Shown in pieces: positions 48,255 to 60,600 of a stretch of DNA of 64,000 nt. Location: positions 10,365,724-10,429,723 of the forward strand of contig OU744736.1 in assembly GCA_916613615.1 (NCBI GenBank), written 5' to 3'. The stretch's first letter is position 1; every line of letters begins with the position of its first letter. Under the pieces are notes generated by a model. That model saw only the letters and a list, made by a program, of their open reading frames with translations, was not told the DNA's origin and did no database searches. The stretch comes from Steromphala cineraria (Eukaryota > Mollusca > Gastropoda > Trochida > Trochidae). A program made the position numbers and the translations under genes.

Positions 48255-48642
48255 GTAAATATGTTTGATTTTACTTTGGCCAAGATCATGCATGTGCATG
48301 TAACTCATACTGTCAGTCACAGTCTGATCTCCAGGAACCCGGTATCGTTAAAAAATGTAGGCAACACGTGGATAAGAAAGACCAACCCCTTCTACTCTAA
48401 TATATAGAGGGGGTATTTCTTAGCCACTTTTTTGCTACTTTTACTTACGATATCGCGCACCTGTGTATATGTGTGGTAATCAATTCAATTTAACCTCTTC
48501 AATGATACTCCTCAGGGCGTTAATAAATAGTTGATACCATACGGTGACTTAAAAAACTACTGTTTTCCTATCTTATTCAGCATTTTGGCATTTAAACTGT
48601 TTTTCAATCTTATTCAGTATTTTCTTTTTCAGTCTGGTGAGG

Positions 48643-51600
48643 ATGGCATCCAAAACTGACATTGTCTTAAAAGAAGTGCCCCTACCGACCGGTTTTAAAG
48701 GAAAGTTGGCAATTGTTCTTGAGAATGTCCTTACACCTAAGGTAGGTTTATATTCCTAATAAAAATAAATTAAAGAGACACAGAGTATTTTGATAGGATC
48801 ACATATGTCAAATTTTGAAATCGATGTTATTACATCAAAAACCACTAACTGTTACTGAAATAACAAGTTAAAGGTCAATCAGTACATTTCAGAGAAATGC
48901 GGCCATTCAAAGTCAGGATTTTGACCAAAAACTGGACAAAGTGGTTCGAGCGGCGCGCGCACATTCTCCAAACGTAATTTTGAAACCTTGTCATAAGCTG
49001 ACAAGAAGATATATTCGATTCGATAGTGTTTATTAGGTATTGTAACTAATAGGTAGATTAATTGGATGCATAATTTTTAATATTAAACGGATTTGAGATC
49101 TTTTCTTGATTTTTCCATAAAATCAAGCATTTTAGAGATATTATGCATAAATAGATATATTTGCAAGTCTAGTGATGAGATATGAACTTTAATCAGCACA
49201 TAAGTTATTTTGTAGCTTATCAAAACCAAAAAAATTTGAAGAAAGATAGTCTGTGTCACTTTAAAAATTGTAGGTACCTATTATATGAGTGTCCCAGTGA
49301 CATACTATGATTACGACACAAGTGAGTAAATGTTAATATTTCCTAAGCGACAGCGAGGGATATAATTGTTTATGCACGAGTGTCATAAACATAGTATGTT
49401 ATGGGCACAACTATATTCTGTTTATTACCGTAGTCCCAAAATTCAAGAAAAAACTCAAGGCAGTATTTCTTAGCTTTGGCAAACTTAGCTGGCCTGTATA
49501 GAATATATTAGATTGTGACGTCATAGGTGAATCTTGATGTCAAAGCATTGTTTATCACGTGACCTCACAATGAAAAAGTGCTGTTGTGCCTTACTTAGGG
49601 CAATATATGATAAATATGGACCTCAATAATATTTATTATTTTTAGTTTCCTGTGATCTGCAAGTTTTAAGGACAAGAATCTGACCCCCTTTTTTACTCCC
49701 TTGATCTGTAACTGAGCAAAATTCAAGTATGCCATATTCATTTCAAAATTTTTCTTTCTTTCAGGAATGTGAGGCTTATATCAAAAAGACAGAGAAGAAA
49801 AAGTATGAGGTTGCTCTGGTTAATATAGGTGCTGGGTAAGTGGCTTTTAATCTTTGTTTGTAAATAAACAATATATATAATTTGTTACAATAACATAGGT
49901 AAGTTTTAAGTAAGCTATTAATGAAGAATAAACTAGACATTTCGCTAGATTTTGTTTGAAAGCGGTAGACTTTTGCGAAAAGCTATGATTTGAGAATTTG
50001 CTTAAAATAAAATAAAATTTGCTGTATTTGAAGTCATTTAACTATCAACCTTATGTTTAATCAAAGAAATACGATAAACTTCAGATATTCTTCACGACTT
50101 TCTTCCTTATTTTCTTTTTTCAAGAATTTTCATACACAATTAAAAAAATATATGTATTAGTCCATTTTTTATAAAGAAGTGTTAATATTCTCAACAATAA
50201 GTAATATTGGTCTGGGTATGTTAAAAGGGTTTTCAAATCGATGATATTGATTGGTCATTGTAATGAATCTCCCCTGTATAGACACCAACAGAAGATGACC
50301 GATGTCCGCAACAGTGGTCGGTGCATCTGGGACTCGGAAGAAGAGGCCAGTAAGATCTGGGCACGTGTAAAGGATTATATTCCAACTGAGTTCAAGGGGA
50401 AAAAGGCTCTTGGCTTAAATGAAAGGTCAGAATCGTTATATATATAAGTATTTGCTTCAATGGTATTTATATATATACATACAGAAAAAAGTAAAGCACC
50501 CCCTAAATTCGAAAAATAAAAAATGATGCTATGGCAAAGTTATGGTACTGTAATTAAATTTATGACTCTTAACGTAAAAATGTAGATTTGGTTAATAATT
50601 TCTTCTAAGAAAGATCGTCCATGTAGACATTTTATTAAATTACGATTGAAGGTCAAAGGTCAAGGTCACGAGCTATGTAATCACTAAGAATTCCTTGTAA
50701 ACGTGATAACTTGAAAAGTTTTTTGTGCTATGAAGCTCTAACATGGTATATATCATCCTTGGAAAAGTAAAAAATTTTGAAAAGATTTTGACTACAATCC
50801 GTCAAAGGTCAAGGTCACATCAAGGTCATGACTTTAGCATGGTTTAACGAAAATGCTTTATTCTAACTACGAACACTTTTATTCAATACATGATTGTTAT
50901 ACTCAATAAAAAGTGTTCAATGATTGTGTGACCTTGAAGGTCAAAGGTCAAGGTCATGAGATATGAGTTATTGCAATGTGTACCTAATTTGGATAGAACT
51001 TTATCCTATTTAGCTTTTCAGAACTCTTGAACATGTTAACACTTCCAGGGAATCATTATGACATGTTCACTTTCAAGGTCAAAGGTCAAGGTCACAAGTT
51101 ATAATTTAACTACAAAATTCCCTGTAAACACGATAATTTGAAAAGTTTTTGTGCTATGAAGTTGATATTTTGTATATATTATCTCTTGAGAAGTATTAAA
51201 TTTTCAACAAGTTTTGGGTACAAACTGTCAAAGGTCAAGGTCACAGCAAGGTCAACATATATGGAGAAAATGCATTATTTTAACTTATAACACTTTAATT
51301 CATTACATTAATGTTATACTCAATGGAATGTGTTCATTGATTGTGTGACCGTGAGTGTCAAAGGTCAAGGTCATGAGAAAATGCCCAATTTGGTGAGGCC
51401 TGTAAAAGGCGGAACAGGGTAAGGCAAAACCCCAAGTTTCGTGGCTGCTCTGCTTTTGCCGTGTCCCGCAAACGCTATTCTAGTTTCAACAGTTATTGTC
51501 AATTATTGACGAAATGGCTGGAATCATAAGATTTTGGAATAAGCTTTGGGTTCTTTTGAGTTCAATCTGTTAATCAAACACTTCTCATTGATTTCTAGGG

Positions 51601-54600
51601 GTCATTACAGTTGACGTTGACCATCTTTTGTTATTGAACCATTTTGCTTGAATTTTGTATTTTGGAGAATTTGAGACTTTGAAGGTTATTAGAGGTCTAA
51701 AAAGTGACTTTTGACTATAATTTTGATACAAATGTTTGACTGGAGGGCTTGAAAGAATTGATTTACCCACATCACAACTACCAACAACAACTTTCTTTTC
51801 TCAGAATAATGTAACTTGTTTTTTGACATAAAACTACAACAATTTTATGAATGCAAATAGACAAAAGATGCAAATGTTAATAGGATAAAACATTCTTCCC
51901 TTAACTGCTAAATTATAGTTCTATAATACCATTCAGTTATTTCTACAAGCACACCGCCTTTTTTCTTATGAGGCAATTTTTGCAGCTGAAAAAACGTTGG
52001 AGTGCTTAACTTTTTTCCATATGTATATATATATAAGAAAAAGTAAACATCAGATGGTTCAGACTGGATCAATCTTCTTTATTACAATTAATTCATTTCA
52101 ACAATTTTGTGGGTCTTGTCAAGAACCTAGTTGAGATCCTATATATCAAAAATAAAAATCATACGAAATGAAAATTTATCTTGATGATGAATCGACCCAT
52201 TTTCAGAATTTTATCGAAAAAATATGCTTGACTTTCAAGTGTAATGATTTTATCACAAATTTTATGTTCAATTACATGCAAATAACCAGAATTTTACCAG
52301 CTTTCCTTGCATGCTGCGTTATGTCATCAGGAATTATTAAGTAAAATCATCGGAACGAAATAGGTGAACCCGTCTTTGAAATGGTTTCTAGGTCATGGTG
52401 ATGAAGTGTATATAGTGTAAAAGTCAACTTAAAACCTAGGCATTAGCACTAATACCGCTAATGACTTCTCTAAAATACCATTTTTCTTATCTGTGAGAAT
52501 CTGTGTCGAAACGTCGCATAAAATGAACAAAGAAGTTGTCATCTGTGTCGAAACGTCGCATAAAATGAACAAAGAAGTTGTCATCCATATATTCCTCAGT
52601 ATTATTTTCATTTAGACAGCGTAATTATCGGCTGTGAAAAACCCACCTGGGTTAGGGGCCATAAAATTTGTGCGGGTGTGACGTAATAAACAGACTATAC
52701 AGAGTAAAGCATCATTATTTCAACTGAAATACCGCCTAAATAATTATTTAATTACAATTGATGTGGATATCTCTTTTGCACCAAATCCTTAGTAGTGTTA
52801 CGTCGTCAAATGATTTATCTAACTGATTGGAAAACATTTCCTGAAAATTGTTAATTATTAGTTTTTTTTCCTGTGTTATTGTTACGATAGATGTATAGAT
52901 AACGAGGCTTATTCTGTTTATGAAGTCACAAAATGGGGGCGTGACCAGTCATGCATTCACTTGTTTGTTGTGAGATCAAAAGTGGCTTTCAAAAACGGCT
53001 TTCATTACCAAACTAAACATATTTGAGTAGCGGCCTTTAACGCACTATACAATATTGTAATCAGACTTAATATATTCCAAAGAAAATAGTGAAATATGTT
53101 TGTGGTTATGTGAACTTTAACGCCATTGCTGGATTTTCACTGTTGCTGCTAACATATACACATGTGCAAATACAGTAAAACACAGATATAGCGAACTCGG
53201 ATATAGCGAACAATCGGATATAGTGAACAACTTTTCAAGTCCTGTCCCTATATAATATCATTAAAATTATATGCGTATAGCGACACCGGATATAGCGAAC
53301 TAAATTCTCTGGTCCCTTGGAGTTCATTATATCTGAGTTCTACTGTATGGAAAAAATATTACTGCTTACATATGAGAACTAATTATTTTTGTACAGACTT
53401 CGATTTCTTTGCTACGATGCCATTCTCACTATTGCCTAGGAACCACATTATTGCCTAGGGATTAACACTATTGCCAGATTTTCACTTTTGCCGCTAACAT
53501 ATACACATGTGCAAATATGGAAAAAAAACTGCTTACATATGAGAACTAATTAATTTTTCCAGACTTCGATTTCTTCGCTACGACAAAGGGGAGTACTTCA
53601 AGCCTCACTATGATGGGTGCTATGAGCGAGATAATGGAGAGAGAAGCTACATCACGTTACAGCTCTACTTGAATGAGGTAAATAGAGAACCTCACTATCT
53701 ATCAACATGACAACTCATTGTAGGAAATAGTTCAGACTTGCCGAGGATATTTTTACTTTCTTAATCAAGATCTGTTGTGTATTTTTTTTTAGAAGACACA
53801 AGGATAATATTTCTTTCATCATCTTTAAAATATCTACATTGAAGGTTTTGAATAAAGAAATAATTTAATCACACACTGTTTCAATAGCATGTGGGGTTGT
53901 AAAGCCCATAAGAAAGACAGAGAGATCGTGGGTTTAGTCAGCCATTTTACTAACCGGAAACTGAGATACATTAAAATCCGGAGAACCGGAAGTACGCGAG
54001 GGTAACCAGGCCAGATATTGTAACATCCTCCCCTTTTTGAAAAACTATAAACTTTAACATGAAAAGGAGTTGAAAATTGCAATCACCTGTACTAGTGATC
54101 AAAAGAAAGAAGAATTAATAAAAGTCAATGAATTTTAAGTAACTTTTAAGAAGATATTAATGCTTGAAGTTGTTTCATGTAGGTATCACTTAAAAGTCCT
54201 TCAGAACGGTTTGGAATTAAACACTTTAACAAATAACAGTCAATTCAAACTGGAACATCAGGTTGTCGGTCTACTTCAGGGACACCTCAAAGTCATTGAG
54301 GTAAGCTGGTATCTTGCTTTGCCTCGTTGATCGTCTCGGGTTGTCAGGTATCTCCGACTCAGTCATTACCACAGTATGAGGTCTAACAGTCTCAGACTCT
54401 GTAATGGGTTCAGTTGACATCTCTAGTGTTGGGTGTTTAGTTAGCAGAGGAATGTCTGATCCTCTGGCCGCTGCAGTAGAAGGTGGGGATCTAGGAGAAG
54501 GAGAGTTAGTTTCACTAGTTTTCTTCAGGTGTACTCTGTTTCTTCTGAATGATACATTTGCGCTGTCTATTTCATACGACCGTTCATCCAGTTGTTTTCT

Positions 54601-57600
54601 CACAGTTCCTTGTTCCCACTCCTTGTGCCCCGGTCTAAAAGGCTTCATTCGTACTGAATCTCCAACATTAAGGGGAGACATGTCTCGTGCATGTCTGTTG
54701 TAGACTTCAGCTTGTTTTCTGTGTGATTTCTCAATGGCTCTTTGGTTAATTCTGTAGTTCTTTTCACTTCCAGGAGTGAGCAATTCTTCGGACATAGGCA
54801 TTAGTGATCTGGTCCTTCTGTTAAACAGCTTCTGGGTAGGACTGGTCCCTGTGTTCTGAGTTGGAGTATTTCTCAGCTCAAGCAAGCATAGATAGGGATC
54901 CATTTTCGACCTTTTACACTTACTCATCATTGTTTTGGCTGCTTTAACACCGGATTCCGCTTTGCCATTAGCGTTCGGGTGTCTCGGCGAACTGGTACAG
55001 TGAACAATGTCCCAAGCTTTTGTGAATGACAAGAATTCCTCATTTACGAATTGCGGACCATTATCCGAGATGAGTTTGTCAGGCATCCCATGTCGTGAGA
55101 AATGAACTTTCAGAGCTCTGATCACTGCTGCGGAAGTAGTTGAAGTGAGATAGTCCACTTCCCAGAAACCACTGAAATAGTCAATCGTGAGCAGGTATTC
55201 TCGACCTTCAAAGGTAAATAGGTCTGTTCCAACTATCTCCCACGGATATTCGGCTTCAATAGTCATCAGTGTTTCCTTCTGTTGTGATCGGCAGTATGTT
55301 TGACATGCGTCACAAGATTCAGTGATCTGCTTGATCTGGTCAGTCATACCCGGCCAGTACACACATTCTCTAGCTCTTCTCAACATGCTATCTGTACCAA
55401 GGTGAGATGTGTGGAGGAGTTTTTTGACATGAGATCGCATGTTTTCAGGTACAACAATGCGTTCTCCCTTGAACACCAAACCATCATGGACGGTGTATTC
55501 ATCTCTGGTAGAGAAATATGGAGCTAGTCTTTCAGGTAGATCCATCTTATATTCCGGCCATCCTTTCAGGATTACAGATTTGAGAATGTTCATGGTCTCA
55601 TCCTTTTGTGTTGCATTCCGCAGTTCTTCTAATTTTTCAGGGCTAACTCGCAAATGTCCAATTGCGTTAACTGATGAAAATTTGTCCTGCATGTTCGAGG
55701 TTGTGATTGAGTTGATGTATGCTCTGGAAAGCATGTCTGACAGGTACATCAGTTTACCTGGTCTGTACTCAACATCAATATCGTATTGAAGGAGTCTCAG
55801 CATCATGGATTGAAGTCGTTTGGGTGCCTTGTACAGAGGTTTTCTCAGGATAGCTTCCAACGGCTTGTGATCAGAGTGAACAATCGTAGTTCTGCCGAAA
55901 GTGTACTGGTGAAATTTCTCTAGAGCGAAGACAATCGCCAGACACTCTTTCTCTATCTGTGCGTAGCCACATTCTGTATCAGACAGTGCTCGGCTAGCAT
56001 ATGCTAGTGGTCTCTCTTCCTGGATAAGAGCTGCACCCAGTCCCTTGCTTGAGGCATCACACTCAATGTGTAATTCTACTTGAGGATCATAGTACCTCAG
56101 CACAGGTGCTTCAGTCAGCAACGTCTTGATCTCTGTCATTGCTCTGTCTTGTTCATCCGTCCATTCCCATCTAACCTCTTGGTGAGTTAGACGCCTTATT
56201 GGTTCCATGACATCTGATAGTCTTGGAAGAAATTTCGCGAGGTAGTTGACTGTTCCTTGCAGTCGTCGGACTGCTTCAACATCAGTTGGAGTTTCCATTT
56301 CCAGTATTGCCTCCACTTTCTTCTTGTCTGCTTTCAGACCTGTTGCAGTGATTTCATGTCCGAGGAATTCAACGTGGTCAGTCTTAAAAACACACTTGTC
56401 TCTGTTCAACTTCATATTTCTCTCACTGCAACGTTGAAGCAAACTTTTGAGGTTAGTATAGTGCACATCTTCATTTTCTCCATGCACTAACACATCATCT
56501 GCTACACAGAAGACACCTGTTAATCCTTCCAGATTCTTGTGCAGCATTCTCTGAAAGATTTCCGAACTGACCTTTGTTCCAAAGGGCAGTCGCAGCCATC
56601 AGTACCTACCGAAAGGAGTTATTACAGTAGTGAGATAACTGCTGTCTTCATCCAATACGCAGTGCCAGTATCCATGTGTCAGGTCTACCTTGCTGAACAC
56701 TCTGGCCTTAGCAATCTCAGGGAGAACATCGTCAATAGTAGGTAACGGATACCGTTCCCGTTGTAGAGCATCATTAAGAGATTTCGGGTCAACACACACT
56801 CTCAGTTGACCTGATTTCTTGATCTGTACTGAGATTTGTGAGCACCATTCAGTGGGTTCAGTTACTGGTGCTAGTACACCAAGCTTGACCAGCCGGTCGA
56901 GCTCTTCTTTCAGTTTCGGCTTAATAGCCAGAGGTACTCTTCTTGGTGGGCATTGGGATGGCATAGTACCTTCCTTCACATGTAGGCGTACTTCTCCTTG
57001 AAAAGTACCTTGTGAGTTTTTGTCGAAGACGTCGTTGAACTTGGACAGCATCGTCTCTGTAGTGACCTTGTTGATCTGCTGAAAGTTTTGATAGTTGACG
57101 GTGATAAGTTCCATTAATTCCGCTGACCTTCTGCTGAGAAGTGGTGTCAGATCTTCTTTTATGACTTGAAATTCAATATCATATGACCTCCCATTTCCTG
57201 GGTTTGTGACTTTCAATGTACACTTTCCTAATGGCTGTGTCAGAGATTTATTGTACATTTTCAGTTGTGTTTCACTGTCCTGTAATGCACAGTTCACAAA
57301 CTTGGACGGAATGATGTTTACTGTTGAGCCGCAGTCAACTTGGAATGTAACTGAAGTGTTATCATCAATGGTCATGTCAGCTAAAATGAGATCTGAATTT
57401 GGTGTATTCACTTTGTTTACATCTTCTGCTGCTGTTTCAGAGAGTGTGAACACATAACCATCTTGTGGTTGATCTTCACTTTGTGAAGAGTTTTCATTGA
57501 TTTGAACCCCATGAACAGACTTTTGAGTGTAAGTACAACATATGTCAAAATGGTTTGGTCTTTTACACGACTTGCATGTCTTTCCCCAAGCTGGACACAA

Positions 57601-60600
57601 TTCTTTGCGAAACACATGTTCTCGTCCACAAAACTTACAAGTGTTCAGTCGTGGTTGTTGAGCTTGGTAGGTATTCTGTCTGTGTCTGTTGTTAAAACCT
57701 TTGTGAGTAGGTCTAAAGTTGGACTGCTGTCTGTCTTTGTGATTTCTTGACATGGGATGCTGTCTTGTTACTTTGTTGACTTCACCATTTTGTGCTGCTG
57801 TAATGACTTTCAACTGTGATGCTGTATTTTCATTGCTTCGACAGATGTCAATGCACTTGGCCAATGTAAGCTTGCGTTCCTGCAGTAAGCGTTTGCGAGT
57901 ATTGGAGTCTGATATGCCTAACACAATTCTGTCCCTTGTAAGTGTGTCTCTAAGGCAATCACAAAAATTGCATGTTTTAACAAGCTGCTTGATAGCTGCT
58001 ACATAGGCGTCAATATTTTCATTTGGTTGTTGAGTTCTAGTGTTGAACTTGTACCTTTCAAAAGTCTCATTACTTTCACCAAGAATATGAGAGTCTATCT
58101 TTGTTATAATATCCTTCACAGAGTCAGTTTCCAGAGGATCACAAGAGTTATAGATTTGTAGACCTTCTACACCCATTGTAGAAATCAAATATGATCTAAG
58201 GATTTTCTTATCATATGTTTCTTCATTTTTACCTGTAATTACACAGTAGTGACCCCACATTTGTTTCCAAAGTGTCCAGTTTCTAACAGGATCATCACCT
58301 AACTTGAGAGGTTCAGGTGGTCTGAAGTGACTGGTATCATGATTAGCACTAGTCGCCATGCTTGGCCCAGACTGATTTTCCGTTTGCTCTTCACCAGAAT
58401 CGGTATCAGAGTTATGGTTCATATTCAGAGTTTATGTATTCTGATACATACATCGTAGTTATGAGAAAGAGTTCATGTTTAAATTCTGTCATATCACATG
58501 ATATTTACCAGTGAGTCCATGAATCAAGCATCAACGGCACACTTGATAATGTCCCACGTGGTCTTCACAATAACACTGTCCCTTCGTGTTGCGTTCAGTG
58601 AAGTTAGAGAGTCAGTTGTCTATGGAAAGTAGGATTCATAAGTATTTTCATAGTAAGAAGAGATTATCCCTGCGCTGCCACCATGTTTCAATAGCATGTG
58701 GGGTTGTAAAGCCCATAAGAAAGACAGAGAGAGAGATCGTTGGTTTAGTCAGCCATTTTACTAACCGGAAACTGAGATACATTAAAATCCGGAGAACCGG
58801 AAGTACGCGAGGGTAACCAGGCCAGATATTGTAACACACACGTTGGGATAAAAAAATTATTAATGCATGCCGCCTGAATAAAAGCCTTATGATGAAAGGA
58901 CAATAATAAATAATGATATTTAACAGAAAGACCGTCTTACCTGGAATAAATACTGCCACGCAGCAATATTTGACATCATACAGTTTTTTCGAGCTTTTGG
59001 CATGTTTCATTAGTTAATTTTTGATACAAATCTGCAAAGGACATTGTCACATTTAAACCTATACTAGAAAAGAGTAATATATGTAAGTGAGAGGTTAATA
59101 GCATATCACCAAGAGCAAGGTAACTATCTGTTAGCCCTCTCAATTATGTTATATCAGTTTATTTATATCTATTTTATTTGCCAGGGTTTCGAGGGAGGCT
59201 CAACAACCTTCTTTTCCTACGATATGATGGAAAAGGTTCCAGTGGTCCCAAAAACAGGTATGTATGATGTGTTTATACTGCAGGTAATATAACTAATATA
59301 CAGATGAGAGCCAGGGATATATCATAAAATAAATAGAGAATACTAAACGACGTCCCGTTTCATAACATATTTATGAAACGAATGAATGGGTTGGTATTTA
59401 ACGAGCGAAAGCGAGTTAAAAACCTATACCATTCACGAGTTTCATAAAAATGTTATGAAACGGGACAGAGTTTTGTATTTTATTTATTACTTGCTTAATA
59501 ACATCGTAAAAAAACAAAGAAAATCGCCAACATAACTGTCGCGGCCAGCCCGCTGACATTATGACGTTATCCTTAACAATTGTGACTTCACGTCATTCGA
59601 TCAGCGCGCGATGTTATGACACATATGTGTAATAACATGGTAGATTTATTAAGCAGCAATATCGTCAACAAGAGAGTAATACATATGTTTATATGGCACT
59701 AATGGCAGTTAATATAACTAAAATACAGATGAGAGCAAGGGATATATCATAAATAAATATGTTTATACGGCACTAATGGCAGTTAATATAACTAATATAC
59801 AGATGAGAGCCAGGGATATATCATACATCAGTGATTTAAAATTGGTATGACATGGCCTCAATTATACTGCTGTTTATAACCAAATTCCAGACATAGAGAT
59901 AAATATGCAAACATCTACTGAACAAAAAGGGAATAAAATAGATTATCCTACCTCATGTAAGAATCTCTGCTGGGTCCACATGACACTTCACTTCACCCTC
60001 TTGATACTCCACAAGAAAAGCATGAAATAAGCTTGTAGATTGAGTGTCTTGAAATGCTACGTGAAACACATTGGGTTACCTTTAAGCAAATGCTCTATCA
60101 CAAGCTCTTTACGAAATGTAGTTTAAGTAATTGTAAAATGCAAGCCATGTGCATGTTGTAGATAACCATATTATTGAATTATTTAATATAATTATTTATC
60201 ACAGGTTATGAGTTTATAAATGTTTTAGTCGAATATCAATAGATTTATTCATTAGCAGGGTCATGAATAAAATAACTTATGAATAAACGTAGTGATATAT
60301 GAAATAACCAATGGATAAGCGTAGTGATATATGAAATAACCAATGGATAAGCATAGTGATATACTACAAGACAAAAGTTTAGACTCAGTGAAAAGTGTAA
60401 TGTCCTTTTTTCTATCGCTTATAGCTTAAGAACTAGTGACTCTATTCTTCATGTCTCAGAATAAACGCCGTAATAATGATTTAAAGAAAGCTATGAAATT
60501 TTATTTGATCCCCAAAAATGAAATACTGTTCTCGTTACAATGGGGTCCTATTGACGTAATATAATTGCTTTTTCAACAAAGTCCATGGACTTTCCCTTAG

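Larger units (their letters stand above)
53877..58836 (-). mobile_element. Complete Ty3/Gypsy LTR retrotransposon in intron 4 of paralog B
   Basis: 4,960 bp, transcribed on the minus strand, between perfect 5-bp duplications cacac (53872-53876 and 58837-58841). The two short LTRs are almost identical. The primer-binding site and polypurine tract are in the expected places. One continuous gag-pol frame is broken by a single in-frame stop. LTR similarity points to recent insertion. It interrupts the host gene only within an intron and in antisense. Confidence 0.93.
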
